Notes: generated by a model not told the origin, from the sequence alone. A stretch of 64,000 nt of DNA from Nonomuraea indica (GCF_002850745.1 NZ_KZ559472.1:104313-168312), one strand, 5' to 3'. Shown: positions 25,169 to 35,120, numbered from the stretch's first letter. Translations and numbers: made by a program.

Positions 25169-27848
25169 CGATGGCCGCCAGCTCCGCCCGCGAGGAGATC
25201 CCCAGCTTGGGGAAGGCCTTGTAGAGGTGGTAGCCGACGGTGCGCGGGCTCAGGTACAGCTGGGCCGCGATGTCGCGGTTGGACGCGCCGCCGGCGGCCA
25301 GTCGTACCACCTGCCTCTCCTGCGCGGTGAGGACGCTGAGCGGGTCGTCCGCCCGGCGCGGAGCCGCGGGAACGTCGCCGGTGGCGCGTAGTTCGGCGCG
25401 GGCCCGCTCGGCCCACAGCGCCATACCGAGCCGGTCGAAGGTCTCCAGGGCGGCGCGCAACTGGGTGCGGGCGGCGGCGCGCCTGCGCGCCCGCCGCAGC
25501 CACTCGCCGTGGAGCAGCTGCGTGCGGGCCTGCTCGTGCGGCTGCTCGCCCTGCTCGTGCACCCGGATGGCCTCCTCGTACAGTTCCCCGTCGTCCTCGA
25601 CGAGGGCGCGGCAGCGCAGCCCGACCGCGTCGGCGGACGGCACGCCGGCGGCGGCGGACCACTCCAGGTAGTACGCCAGGGGCCCGCGCGCCCGCTCGGG
25701 TTCCCTGGCCCTGACCGCGGCTTCGACCCGGTCGGGGGCGCAGAGGACGGACACCGGCGCGTGGGCTGCCGCAATCCGCTCCAGGATCTGCAGCGACGCC
25801 TCCGGACGGCCCAGCGCGAGCTCCAACCGCCCGAGTCCGGCCACCGCGACCGCCTCGACCGTGCGGAGCCCGCGCGTTCCTGCCTGTTCCAGGGCGGCCT
25901 CGGCCGCCGCCCGGCAGCCCCGCTCGTCGCCCAGCTCGCCGCGCGCGAGGGCGAGCAGCGCCGTGAGCGCGACCGCTCCGTTTCGTTGCCCCAGGTCACC
26001 GACCATGGGGATGATCTCCTCCAGGGTGGCCGCCGCCTCGCGATACCTGCCGAGCAGCATCTGCGCCTGCAGCCGGGTCTCCACCGCGACGGTCAGCCAG
26101 CCGCCCATGTCGTGGGCCCTGCACTCGGCCTCGACGCGCGCCGCGGCCGCCTCGCCCTGACCGTAGCGCCCGATCGGCGCGCACAGCTGGGCCACGAAGA
26201 GCATGCCCGGCACCTGGAGCGCGGACAGGTCCGGAGCGAGCACCAGCTCCCGCATGAGCGTGACCGCGTCCGCCGGCTCGCCGTTGACCAGCGCGGCCAG
26301 CCCGAGGGCGCCGCCCACCAGCGGAGAGCCGACTTCGGGCAGCGCCCTGAGCAGCTTCGCCGCCTGCTCCGTCAGGGCCGGGTCTCCGGCGTACCACCCG
26401 CAGCGCACCGCCTCCACGAGCAGGTAGGCCGCCCGCTCGGCGTCCAGCGGGGCGACCCGCTGGACGCCGGCGAGGATGAGCTCGCCGGCCGCGGCCTGGC
26501 TGCCCTGCTCGAACTCCCGATGGGCGCGCACCTGGATCAGGTGGGCGAGGGCCAGGGGGTCCTGGATCTCCTCGCTGGCCCGGCCGGCCAGCGCGCCCGC
26601 CCGGACGGGCTGGCCCGCGTCGCTGGCCGCCACGGCCGCCGCGGCCAGCCGCACCGACCGCTTGACGGTGTCAGGGGTGAGCTCGGCGGCCCGCTCGTAG
26701 GCGGCGGCCATGGCCGCGTACCCCGAACGGGTGCGCGCCCGCTCCGCGGCCCGTTCCAGCTCGCGCGCCACGTCCTCGTCGGGCGTCGTCGTCGCCGCGG
26801 CCAGATGCCAGGCCCGGCGGTCGGCGTGCTCGCCGCCGTCGAGCACCTCCGCGAGCGCACGCCGTACGGCCAGCCGCGCGGTCAACGGCACGTTCTGGTA
26901 GGCGGCGGCCCGGATGAGCGGGTGCCTGAAGGCCACCGCGGCCCCGTTCACCGTGACGAGCTTGGCCTGCTCCGCCACTTCCAGGTCCACCAGCCGGGCG
27001 GAGAAGGACTCCGCGGCCCGCAGCACGATGCCCAGGTCGCCGGTGTCGTCGGCGGCGAGCACCGCGAGCAGGGTCTGAGCCGTGCCGGGCAACGCCCTGA
27101 TCTGCCGCTGGAAGGCGTCCTGCACCCGGTTGGGGACCGGAATCGTGGTGAACGGGTTCAGCTGCCCGGCCTGCTGCTCCGCTGTGAGGGTGGACGGCAG
27201 CTCGATGAGCGCGAGGGGGTTGCCGCCCGCCTCGTCGAGGACGCGGTCACGCACCCTCGGCGCCAGATCCCTCGCCGACTCGGCCAGCAGCGCGACGGCG
27301 GCGTCGCGGTCCACACCGTCGAGCCACAGCTCGGGCAGCCCCTGCGGGTGGAACTCCTCCCTTCCGGCGAACACCAGCGCGATGCCCTCAGCGTCCAGCC
27401 GCCGCGCCACGAACACCAGCGCGTCGATGGACGCCCGGTCGAACCACTGGGCGTCGTCGACCAGGCAGAGCAGCGTCCCGTCGCCCGCGACCTCGGCCAG
27501 CAGGCTGAGCACCGCCAGCCCGACGTGGAACCGGTTCTCCGGAGCCGCCGCGCCCAGCCCCAGGGCGCCCCGCAGCGCCGCGGCCTGCGGCTCGGGCAGC
27601 GTGTCGATCCGGTCGAGCTCGGAACGCAGGAGCAGATGCAGGGCGGCATACGGCAGCTCCGCCTCGGACTCGATGCCGACCCCGTGCAGCACCCGCACGC
27701 CCGCCGCCCGCTCCGTCAGCCGGCCGAGCAACGCGGACTTCCCGATGCCCGGCTGCCCGCGCACCACCAGCACGCCACTGCGCCCGGACCGCGCGTCCGC
27801 CAGCAGCCGATCCAGCTGAGCCTGCTCCGCGTCCCGCCCGTGCAACAT
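25161..27848 (-). CDS. LuxR-family ATPase regulator (LAL type)
   Basis: The protein has 895 residues. Residues 1-5 (MLHGRD) and the Walker A box GQPGIGKSA near residue 35 begin an AAA/STAND ATPase domain, with Walker B LLCLVDDAQWFD. A long TPR-like middle follows. The C-terminal 60 residues are a LuxR helix-turn-helix (LTAQERQVVRLAAGGASNRDIAAQLYLSPRTVGYHLYKAFPKLGISSRAELAAIV). LAL proteins are large activators of secondary metabolism or sugar use. It is divergent from a small membrane protein (102 bp apart), which is a plausible target. Confidence 0.92.
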   Translation of the reverse strand: MLHGRDAEQAQLDRLLADARSGRSGVLVVRGQPGIGKSALLGRLTERAAGVRVLHGVGIESEAELPYAALHLLLRSELDRIDTLPEPQAAALRGALGLGAAAPENRFHVGLAVLSLLAEVAGDGTLLCLVDDAQWFDRASIDALVFVARRLDAEGIALVFAGREEFHPQGLPELWLDGVDRDAAVALLAESARDLAPRVRDRVLDEAGGNPLALIELPSTLTAEQQAGQLNPFTTIPVPNRVQDAFQRQIRALPGTAQTLLAVLAADDTGDLGIVLRAAESFSARLVDLEVAEQAKLVTVNGAAVAFRHPLIRAAAYQNVPLTARLAVRRALAEVLDGGEHADRRAWHLAAATTTPDEDVARELERAAERARTRSGYAAMAAAYERAAELTPDTVKRSVRLAAAAVAASDAGQPVRAGALAGRASEEIQDPLALAHLIQVRAHREFEQGSQAAAGELILAGVQRVAPLDAERAAYLLVEAVRCGWYAGDPALTEQAAKLLRALPEVGSPLVGGALGLAALVNGEPADAVTLMRELVLAPDLSALQVPGMLFVAQLCAPIGRYGQGEAAAARVEAECRAHDMGGWLTVAVETRLQAQMLLGRYREAAATLEEIIPMVGDLGQRNGAVALTALLALARGELGDERGCRAAAEAALEQAGTRGLRTVEAVAVAGLGRLELALGRPEASLQILERIAAAHAPVSVLCAPDRVEAAVRAREPERARGPLAYYLEWSAAAGVPSADAVGLRCRALVEDDGELYEEAIRVHEQGEQPHEQARTQLLHGEWLRRARRRAAARTQLRAALETFDRLGMALWAERARAELRATGDVPAAPRRADDPLSVLTAQERQVVRLAAGGASNRDIAAQLYLSPRTVGYHLYKAFPKLGISSRAELAAIVT

Positions 27849-27950
27849 GGCCGAGAATCTACCGTCACGACGACAGATTCGGCGCGGCGCCGACCTGCGT
27901 ACTTTCGTCGGTACACGGACGACAGCGTCCCACGACGTAAGGATCTGACC

Positions 27951-28391
27951 ATGGCCGCCACCGCCACCGCGCCCACCACCGCCGCCGACACCGACGCCGC
28001 GACCAGGCTGCTGCGCTTCGCGCTCAAGCAGGACGCCATCGGGTCGGGCGCCAACGGCATCGTCTTCCTGGCCGTCGCAGCGGTCTTCGGCTCGATGTTC
28101 GGCCTGCCGGCCGCCTTCCTCGTGCCGGTCGGCGCCTTCCTCGTCGCCTTCGCCGCGGCCCTGCTCCTCCTTGCCGCCCGTCAGGTCGTGAACAGGGCGG
28201 CGGTGATCACGGTGATGGTGGTCAACGTGGCCTGGGTGGTGGCCAGCGCGGAGATGTTGATCGCCGGGTGGTTCCCGTTGACCGGTCTGGGCACCGCCTT
28301 CGTGATCGCCCAGGCGGCCGTGGTGGCGGGTTTCACCGGACTGCAGTTCGCTGGGCTCCGCCGGGTCTCGGCCGTGACGGCACGAGGGTGA
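27951..28391 (+). CDS. Four-helix membrane protein
   Basis: The protein has 146 residues. It starts at the ATG at 27951, preceded by AAGGA. After an Ala/Thr-rich cytoplasmic leader of about 30 residues come four hydrophobic helices (GIVFLAVAAVFGSMFGL, FLVPVGAFLVAFAAALLLLA, AAVITVMVVNVAWVVASAEM, GLGTAFVIAQAAVVAGFTGLQF). The layout resembles small actinobacterial integral-membrane proteins of unknown role. It is divergent from the LuxR-family regulator. The longer overlapping frame is a shadow of that gene. Confidence 0.7.
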   Translation: MAATATAPTTAADTDAATRLLRFALKQDAIGSGANGIVFLAVAAVFGSMFGLPAAFLVPVGAFLVAFAAALLLLAARQVVNRAAVITVMVVNVAWVVASAEMLIAGWFPLTGLGTAFVIAQAAVVAGFTGLQFAGLRRVSAVTARG

Positions 28392-28468
28392 CGGCCACCG
28401 GCGGCACCGGTCACCGCCCCGACGACCGGGCCGGACCGGAGCGGCTCCTCACGTGCGGATCGACTTCC

Positions 28469-29974
28469 CTAGTCCTCCTCGGTGAACATGGTCTCGCGGC
28501 GCCTGCGGATGGTCGGGAGGACCGCGACGACGAGCGCCGCCACGGCCAGGGCCAGGAGCACCGCGGAGATCGGCCGGGTCAGGAAGACCGACGGGTCGCC
28601 GCGGGAGATGATGAGCGCCCGCCGCAGGTTCTCCTCGAGCAGGGGCCCGAGGACGAAGCCGAGCAGCAGCGGCGCCGGCTCGCAGCCGCACTTGATCAGG
28701 ACGTAGCCCAGGATCCCGAAGAACGCGATCGCGTAGACGTCGTACGCGTTGAACCCCAGGGAGTAGGTGCCGATCGCGGCGAACAGGATGATCATCGGGA
28801 ACAGCACCTGGTACGGGATGCGCAGCATGCGCACCCAGATGCCGATCAGCGGCAGGTTCAGCATCACGAGCAGCACGTTGCCGATCCACATCGACGCGAT
28901 CAGGCCCCAGAACAGCGCCGGTTCGTCGGTGATGACGTTCGGGCCGGGGGTGATGCCGTGCACGATGAACGCGCCGACCATCAGTGCCATCACCGGGTGG
29001 GCGGGCAGTCCCAGCGTGAGCAGCGGGATGAACGACGTCTGCGCGGCGGCGTTGTTCGCCGACTCGGGGCCCGCGACGCCCTCGATCGCGCCGTGCCCGA
29101 ACTCCTGTGGCCGCTTCGAGACGCGCTTCTCGACGGCGTACGAGGTGAACGAGGCCAGCACGTGGCCACCGCCGGGCAGGACACCGAGCGCGGCGCCGAG
29201 ACCGGTGCCACGCAGGATCGGGCCGACGATCCTGCGCCGGTCCTCGCGGGTGGGCCACAGGTTGCGCACCTTGCTGACGACGGCCGTGCGCGTCTGTTCC
29301 TTCTCCAGGTTGCGCAGGATCTCGGCCACCCCGAACATGCCGACGGCGACCGACACGAAGTCGATGCCGCCGTACAGCTCACGCTGGTCGAACACGAACC
29401 GGGGCGTTCCGGTGTAGATGTCCTGGCCGACCGTGCCGAGCAGGACACCGAGCGCGATCATCGCCAGTGCCTTGAGCGCCGAGCCCCGCGCCAGCGTGAT
29501 CGACACGATCAGGCCGAGCAGCACCAGCGAGAAGTACTCGGCCGGACCGAACGTCAGCGCGACGCGGGCCAGCGGCGGGGCGGCGACGGCCAGCGCGACG
29601 GTGGCCACCGTGCCCGCGATGAAAGAGCCGACCGCGGCGGTGGCCAGCGCCGCGCCGGCCCGGCCCCGCCTGGCCATCTCGTGCCCGTCCAGCGCGGTGA
29701 CCGCCGCCGACGACTCACCGGGCAGATTGATCAGGATGGCGGTCGTCGAGCCGCCGTACTGGGCGCCGTAGTAGATGCCGGCCAGCATGATCAGCGCCGT
29801 CACCGGCTCGAAGTTGAACGTGATCGGCAGGAGCATCGCCACCGTCGCCGTCGGGCCGATGCCGGGCAGCACGCCGACCGCCGTCCCGAGCAGCACCCCC
29901 ACGAAGCAGTAGACGACGTTCTGGACGAGGAACGCGGTCGAGAATCCCAGCGCGAGGTTGTCGAGAAGATCCAT
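28469..29974 (-). CDS. tctA: Tripartite tricarboxylate transporter, large permease TctA
   Basis: The protein has 501 residues with about 11-12 membrane segments. The TctA signatures are GVLPGIGPTATVAMLLPITF (about 39-58), GIYYGAQYGGSTTAILINLPGE and the internal repeat PESANNAAAQTSFIPLLTLGLP. It is the main membrane channel for a periplasmic-binding-protein-dependent, ion-driven uptake system for citrate-like di- or tricarboxylates. It is the third gene of a TctC-TctB-TctA operon, 21 bp after tctB. Confidence 0.93.
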   Translation of the reverse strand: MDLLDNLALGFSTAFLVQNVVYCFVGVLLGTAVGVLPGIGPTATVAMLLPITFNFEPVTALIMLAGIYYGAQYGGSTTAILINLPGESSAAVTALDGHEMARRGRAGAALATAAVGSFIAGTVATVALAVAAPPLARVALTFGPAEYFSLVLLGLIVSITLARGSALKALAMIALGVLLGTVGQDIYTGTPRFVFDQRELYGGIDFVSVAVGMFGVAEILRNLEKEQTRTAVVSKVRNLWPTREDRRRIVGPILRGTGLGAALGVLPGGGHVLASFTSYAVEKRVSKRPQEFGHGAIEGVAGPESANNAAAQTSFIPLLTLGLPAHPVMALMVGAFIVHGITPGPNVITDEPALFWGLIASMWIGNVLLVMLNLPLIGIWVRMLRIPYQVLFPMIILFAAIGTYSLGFNAYDVYAIAFFGILGYVLIKCGCEPAPLLLGFVLGPLLEENLRRALIISRGDPSVFLTRPISAVLLALAVAALVVAVLPTIRRRRETMFTEED

Positions 29975-29995
29975 GTCCCGATCCGGATGCCCGCG

Positions 29996-30457
29996 TCAGA
30001 ACCCCAGCCACGGACCCCATAGCGGGATCCGCAGTTGGAGGCCGACGACGAAGATGAGTGTGGCGGCCACGGTCAGCCCGGCGGCCACGGCCACGGCCGT
30101 GAGCGGCCGTACGCGCGAACTCGCCAGGGTGGTGAGCAGGGCGGTCACCGCCGACGTCGGTACGAATCCGAGGCCCCGGACGGTGAATCCGAAGAACATG
30201 ACCGCGAGCACGATGACGGCGACCGCACGCCACGGGATCGGCCCGAAGGAGACCACCTCACCGGCGACGAGTCCCTTGATGACGATCGCCAGGCCCAGGG
30301 CGGCCACGGTCGCGCCGACCAGCAGAGGGAAGGCGCCGGGGCCCATCCGCAGTGGGGTGCCCAGCTCGTAGCCGAGCGACCCCACCACGAACGCGCCACC
30401 GATGAGGACGAAGATCCCCCCGGCGAGGACGTCCGGCAAGGACCGGCGGCGCTCCAC
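29996..30457 (-). CDS. tctB: Tripartite tricarboxylate transporter, small subunit TctB
   Basis: The protein has 153 residues with four hydrophobic helices. The N-terminal DVLAGGIFVLIGGAFVVGSLGYELGTPLRMGPG and GPIPWRAVAVIVLAVMFFGFTVRGLGFV are typical TctB phrases. It partners the large permease. The gap to tctC is one base, so the three genes are one operon. No two-component regulator (TctDE) is found nearby. Confidence 0.92.
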   Translation of the reverse strand: MERRRSLPDVLAGGIFVLIGGAFVVGSLGYELGTPLRMGPGAFPLLVGATVAALGLAIVIKGLVAGEVVSFGPIPWRAVAVIVLAVMFFGFTVRGLGFVPTSAVTALLTTLASSRVRPLTAVAVAAGLTVAATLIFVVGLQLRIPLWGPWLGF

Positions 30458-30458
30458 C

Positions 30459-31487
30459 TCAGGAGGCCTTGACGCCGGCGTCGGCGATGACCTTCGCCCA
30501 GGTGCCGAGTTGCTCCTGGAGCTTGTCCCGGTGCGCCTGCGGGGTCGCGTCCTCGGCCGGGACCGGCGTGGTGCCGAGCTTGGCCATCTGGTCGACGACT
30601 GCTCGGTCGGCCAGCGCCGCCTTCAGCGCCTCGGACAGCTTCTGCACGACCTCCTGCGGCGTGCCGGCCGGGACGTAGAGTCCGTGCCACACGCTGACCT
30701 GCAGCTTGGGCAGCCCGGCCTCGGCCGTGGTGGGCACGTCGGGCAGGCTCTTCACCCGCTCCGGCGTGGTGACCGCGTACGCCTTCACCTCCCCCGCGGA
30801 GATCTGGCCGCTGGTGTTGGTCGTCTGGTCGCACATGAAGTCGACCTGGCCGCCGACGAGGTCGGTCAGCGCGGGACCGGTCCCCTCGTACGGGACCTCC
30901 TGGAGCTTGACCCCGGCGGCGGACTGGAACAGCAGGCCGCACAGGTGCGACGCGGCGCCGATGCCGGCGTTGGCCAGCGTGACCTTGCCGGCGTTCGCCT
31001 TCACGTGGGCCACGAGATCCTGCAGCGTCGCGGGCGCGAAGTCCTTGCGGGCGACGACCGTCATCGGTACCTCGGTGACGAGCCCGACCGTGCCGAAGTC
31101 CTCGAGCGGCTTGTAGCCCAGGTCCTTGTACAGGGCGGGCGCCGTCGACATGCCGATGTGGTGCATGAGCACCGTGTAGCCGTCGGGCTGGGCCCGCGCG
31201 ACCTCACCGGCGCCGACCGTGCCGCCCGCGCCCTCGACGTTCTGGACGACGATCTTGGTGCCGAGCTTGGCGGCCATCGGCTCGGCGATCATGCGGGTGA
31301 CGGTGTCCGTCGGGCCGCCCGCGCTGAACGGCACGACGAAGGTGATGTTCTTGTCCGGGTAACCACCGCCGGTGGCGCCTCCATTGCCGTTTCCGGCGCC
31401 GTTTCCGGAACAGGCGGCCATGAGCGAAACGACGCCGATCGCGGCCATCATTCGCGCGGCGACCCGGTGCCTGATGCTCGTTCTCAT
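30459..31487 (-). CDS. tctC: Tripartite tricarboxylate transporter, substrate-binding lipoprotein TctC
   Basis: The protein has 342 residues. A lipoprotein signal ends at MAAC (Cys about 26), followed by an Asn/Gly linker. The binding domain shows the Bug/TctC marks: ITFVVPFSAGGPTDTVTRMIAEPM, VVQNVEGAGGTVGAGEVA, PDGYTVLM, LVGGQVDFMCDQ. It captures the substrate outside the membrane and gives it to TctAB. It is the first gene of the operon; the 269 bp upstream should hold the promoter. The substrate cannot be read from the sequence. Confidence 0.93.
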   Translation of the reverse strand: MRTSIRHRVAARMMAAIGVVSLMAACSGNGAGNGNGGATGGGYPDKNITFVVPFSAGGPTDTVTRMIAEPMAAKLGTKIVVQNVEGAGGTVGAGEVARAQPDGYTVLMHHIGMSTAPALYKDLGYKPLEDFGTVGLVTEVPMTVVARKDFAPATLQDLVAHVKANAGKVTLANAGIGAASHLCGLLFQSAAGVKLQEVPYEGTGPALTDLVGGQVDFMCDQTTNTSGQISAGEVKAYAVTTPERVKSLPDVPTTAEAGLPKLQVSVWHGLYVPAGTPQEVVQKLSEALKAALADRAVVDQMAKLGTTPVPAEDATPQAHRDKLQEQLGTWAKVIADAGVKAS

Positions 31488-31756
31488 AACGCGGCCTCCT
31501 CGAATGCCGGCCTCGGTTTCGGCCGGCAGGGACGCGGATGGTGTCAGATCAATTCCAAGGAACGCGCCGGATGTCAGGACAATGCTGAGAACTCCAGGAT
31601 GACACGAGCGTATATCTCGCCCGGACGATCTGCCGATACGGTGCCGCCGTCATCGATCCGGCCGGCCCGCCCTCTCTCGGGACTCCGGCACGCGATCAGA
31701 GAGCGCCTTGAATGCATGAGACGTGGAAAGGCGGCGCCGTGCCCCTCCGCCGCATG

Positions 31757-34612
31757 TCATCTGCGGGCCGCTGACATCTCCAGCTTCTTCCGCACCCGCT
31801 CCACCTCGGCCAGGCGGTGCTGGGAGCCGTAGAGAGCCAGCGCGTCCCGCCAGGCGGCCCTCGCCTCCGCGTCGTTCCCGATGGCGTGGTGGGTGTCGCC
31901 GAGGCCCACCAGCGTGTCGGCGCCCTGGAAGGCGTTGCCGGTGCCCTCCCGCAGGTCGAGACACTGCCCGTAGTACTCCAGCGCGCGCTCGTAGTCGCCC
32001 TGACGGAAGGCGAGCATGCCGAGGCTGTCCAGCGTGGCGGCCTCGCCGCCGCGGTCCTCGTGACGGCGGAAGAGCGTGAGGGCCTGCTCGCAGGCGACGC
32101 GCGCCGCCTCGTGCTCGCCGAGCTGCAGGCGGATCCAGCCCACGGCGCTGAGGGCGTTGGCCTCCCAGATGGGGTCGCCCACCTCGCGCTGCAGCCGCAG
32201 CGCGGCCCGCGCGTGGCCGAGCCCGCGCCGCGGTTGCCCGCGGACGCTCCACATCCACCCCATCGTGTGGTGCACCTGGGCCAGCCTGGACTGGTCCTGC
32301 GCCTTCTCGAACAGCTCCACTGCCTGGTCGAGATGGACGAGCGCCTCGTCGATCCGGGCGGCCGCCGCGTAGGCGTACCCCGTGTGCCAGTGGACGACGG
32401 CGGTGGTGTGCGGATCGCCCAGCCGGTCCGCGGCCGCCAGCGCGACCTGCCAGGAGTCGAGCCGTTCCCGGGTGTAGGAGCGGCGCAGCAAGAAGGTGTT
32501 CATGCCCCAGGCGAGCTGCCAGCCCGTCACGTCCATGCCCAGCCCGGGGGTGAGGAGCTGGGCGGCCAGCAAGCACGGCAGTTCGGCCTCGAACCAGGCC
32601 AGAGCGGCGGCCTCGTCCTCGAACATCGGGACCTCCCCTTGCCACGGAGCGGCCGCGATGGCGGGACGATGCGGGAAGAGCACCCGGTCCGCGGCACAGG
32701 CGGTGGCTGTGCAGGCCTCGAGCAGACGTGCCAGAGCCTGTTTCCGGACGTGCTCCGGCAGGTCCGCCTCGGCCCGTTCGGCGGCGTAGAGCCGGACGAG
32801 GTCGTGCATCCGGTACCGGCCCGGGGAGTGCTGGCGGATGAGGTTGGCGGTCTCCAGCGTGGTGATGAGGGCGCGAGTCTCGGCGGTCGGGAGCCCCACG
32901 AGTGCGGCCGCCGCCGGCAGTCCGGCATCGGGGCCGGGAGCCGTGCCCAGCAGGAGGAAGAGCCGGGCGGCCCGCGCATCCAACGCCGCGTACGAGGAGG
33001 AGAACACGGCACGCAGCCCGGCGCCCAGATCGCCGGTCTGCAGCGCGTCGAGCCTGGTCGCCGGGTCGCGCAGCTCCTGCGCGAGAACGGCCAGGGGAAA
33101 GCCGGGATGCGCGGTGGCCCGGGCGGCCAGGACTCCCAGCGCCAGCGGCAGGCCGCCGCTGTGCTCCAGCAACACGGCGACGGAGGCGGGATCCGCGGCC
33201 ATCGTCTCCGGGCCGAAGTGGTGGGAGAGCATCCGGTGGGCCTCCTCGTCGGAGAAGGCGCCGACCTCCAGCAGTTGGGCGGAGTGGGTGGCGTTCAGGC
33301 TCACCAGCCGGTTGCGACTGGTCACCAGCACGGTGCAGCCCGGCCTGCCGGGGATGAGCGGCGTCACCTGGGCGCTGTCCCTGGCGTTGTCCAGGACGAC
33401 GAGCAGCCGGCGGTCCGCGAGGACGGACCGGTACAGCGCAGCCTGCGCCTCCTGGTCCACGGGGATGACCTTGGGCGGCACACCCAGCGCTTCCAGGAAG
33501 TGGCGCAGCACGGTGCTCGGCGGCACCGGCTCCTCGGCGTTGTCGAACCCGCGGAGGTTCGCGTACAACTGTCCGTCCGGATAGCGGTCGCGACGGGCGT
33601 GCGCCCAGTGCAGCGCGAGCCAGGTCTTGCCGAGGCCGCCGGGCCCGCTGATCACGGCGACGCCGACGTTGTCCGCGCCGCAGATCAGCCGCCGGTCGAG
33701 CTCCCGCAGCTCAGAGCTCCTGTTCATGAACGACGCGGGCGGGGCGGGAAGCTGGCTGGGCACGGGCGGGAACCCCGCCGGCGCCGACCCGAGCGGGCCG
33801 TCCCGCCGCGGCGCCGATACGCGGGGAGCGTCCGGCTGCTGTGGCGGGAACGTGTCGGACCGGAGGATCCGCTGCTGCAGCTGCCGGAGCTCGTTCGTCG
33901 GCTCCACGCCCAGTTCGTCGACGATCCGGTCCCGAAACCGCCGGTACACCTCCAGCGCCTCGCCGCGCCGCCCGCTCCTGTGCAGCGCCTCCATGAGCCG
34001 GCCGTGGAGGCGTTCCCTCAGCGGGGCCTCGCCGGCCAGCGTGCGCGCCTCTGTGACGACATCGGAGATCCTGTCCAGCGCCAGAAGCACGGCCTGCCGC
34101 TCCTCCAGCGCGTCGAGCCTCAGCCCGTCCAGCCACTGGGCCTGCGCCTCGGCGAACGAGCCGCTGATCCCGCCGAGCGGGGCGCCCTGCCACCAGCTCA
34201 GCGCCTCGTCATAGCGCCCGAGCGCCTCCTCCGGGCGGCCCGCGGCCATGGCTTCACGGGCCAGCGCCACCTGGGACCGGAAGCAGGCGAGGTCGAGGCC
34301 GCCGGCGGTCAGCCTGAGAACGTAGCCCGGCCGCTGGGTGTGGATGACGTCGGCACCCACCGCGACGCAGCTACGGCGCACCTCGGAAATCAGCATCCTG
34401 ACCCTGGACGCCGAGCCGCTGTGCCAGGGCCGATCCCAGACCGCCTCCGCCAGCCGCTGCGTCGAGACCACGCGATCGGCGTGCAACAGCAGCACCGCGA
34501 GAAGGGCTCCTTGCTTGCCGGAGAAGGTGACCCGCCCGGCACTCGCCTCCAGCTGAACGGGTCCAAGGAGGCGAAACAGTGTCGCCGGCGCGGCGCCGTC
34601 CCCATCTTTCAT
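31757..34612 (-). CDS. SARP/AfsR-family regulator with NB-ARC and TPR domains
   Basis: The protein has 951 residues. The winged helix (FRLLGPVQLEASAG, LAEAVWDRPW), the activation domain (ALSWWQGAPLGG, VYRRFRDRIVDELGVEPTNELR), an NB-ARC ATPase (VISGPGGLGKTWLALHWAH, LVVLDNARDSAQV, MHDLVRLYAAERA) and C-terminal TPR repeats (LDQAVELFEKAQD, ALRLQREVGDPIWEANALSAVGWI) are all present. The start at 34612 (MKDGDGA) has GGAGGG about eight bases upstream; the ATG at 34714 would add an unrelated leader. It is divergent from a gene for a 78-aa secreted peptide and may control it. Confidence 0.9.
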   Translation of the reverse strand: MKDGDGAAPATLFRLLGPVQLEASAGRVTFSGKQGALLAVLLLHADRVVSTQRLAEAVWDRPWHSGSASRVRMLISEVRRSCVAVGADVIHTQRPGYVLRLTAGGLDLACFRSQVALAREAMAAGRPEEALGRYDEALSWWQGAPLGGISGSFAEAQAQWLDGLRLDALEERQAVLLALDRISDVVTEARTLAGEAPLRERLHGRLMEALHRSGRRGEALEVYRRFRDRIVDELGVEPTNELRQLQQRILRSDTFPPQQPDAPRVSAPRRDGPLGSAPAGFPPVPSQLPAPPASFMNRSSELRELDRRLICGADNVGVAVISGPGGLGKTWLALHWAHARRDRYPDGQLYANLRGFDNAEEPVPPSTVLRHFLEALGVPPKVIPVDQEAQAALYRSVLADRRLLVVLDNARDSAQVTPLIPGRPGCTVLVTSRNRLVSLNATHSAQLLEVGAFSDEEAHRMLSHHFGPETMAADPASVAVLLEHSGGLPLALGVLAARATAHPGFPLAVLAQELRDPATRLDALQTGDLGAGLRAVFSSSYAALDARAARLFLLLGTAPGPDAGLPAAAALVGLPTAETRALITTLETANLIRQHSPGRYRMHDLVRLYAAERAEADLPEHVRKQALARLLEACTATACAADRVLFPHRPAIAAAPWQGEVPMFEDEAAALAWFEAELPCLLAAQLLTPGLGMDVTGWQLAWGMNTFLLRRSYTRERLDSWQVALAAADRLGDPHTTAVVHWHTGYAYAAAARIDEALVHLDQAVELFEKAQDQSRLAQVHHTMGWMWSVRGQPRRGLGHARAALRLQREVGDPIWEANALSAVGWIRLQLGEHEAARVACEQALTLFRRHEDRGGEAATLDSLGMLAFRQGDYERALEYYGQCLDLREGTGNAFQGADTLVGLGDTHHAIGNDAEARAAWRDALALYGSQHRLAEVERVRKKLEMSAARR

Positions 34613-34819
34613 CAGCGGCCCCCTCCCGCCTCTGACAACGCACGAGTGTATCGGCGAGACGATCATCATGCTGGCGTTCGCGTCCCCCACCGCTCCAGCA
34701 CTTCTCCGGCCCAAGAACCGGGACCCTGGGCAGAAAACAGGCGGAAATCAGGCACTTGATCCATAGGCTCGGACCGCAATTTCGTGGGACGTACCCCCAT
34801 ACCTGAAAAGGATTGGCGC

Positions 34820-35056
34820 ATGAAGACTGCAATGAGGCGTATCTCTCTGGGAATGTCGACCACCATCGCCGCCGCCGCCATGGTCGCCGTCCTCGCCCCG
34901 GCGCCGGCCTCCGCGCAGGTGATCGTCAGGTGGTACCCGTACACCACCGCAGGTGCGAAGGCGTGCAACAGCGCCGCCAACGCCGCGGGTCCCGAGTACT
35001 ACTGCACCGTGGTCACGGTCGGCTCCACCAAGATGTACGCCCTCGCCAGGCCCTAG
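34820..35056 (+). CDS. Small secreted peptide of unknown function
   Basis: The protein has 78 residues from the ATG at 34820 (AAAAGGA about eight bases upstream). A signal peptide ends near PASA (residue 32), leaving about 46 residues: QVIVRWYPYTTAGAKACNS at the N-terminus and VVTVGSTKMYALARP at the end. Two cysteines in the mature part could form one disulfide. I do not recognise a family. It is divergent from the second SARP gene, with about 207 bp between, and is followed by a strong terminator, so it is a single-gene transcript. Confidence 0.7.
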   Translation: MKTAMRRISLGMSTTIAAAAMVAVLAPAPASAQVIVRWYPYTTAGAKACNSAANAAGPEYYCTVVTVGSTKMYALARP

Positions 35057-35120
35057 CTCGTCAGCCGGGTCCTGCCGCGAGCCGCGCCGTAGCGGTCGGT
35101 GAGCCGCGGTGCGGCGGGCC

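Noticed and set aside
31817..34759. 980-codon plus-strand ORF opposite the second SARP
   Set aside because: The translation is Gln/Arg/Gly-rich filler. Third-position GC on the minus strand and full SARP domains show which strand codes.
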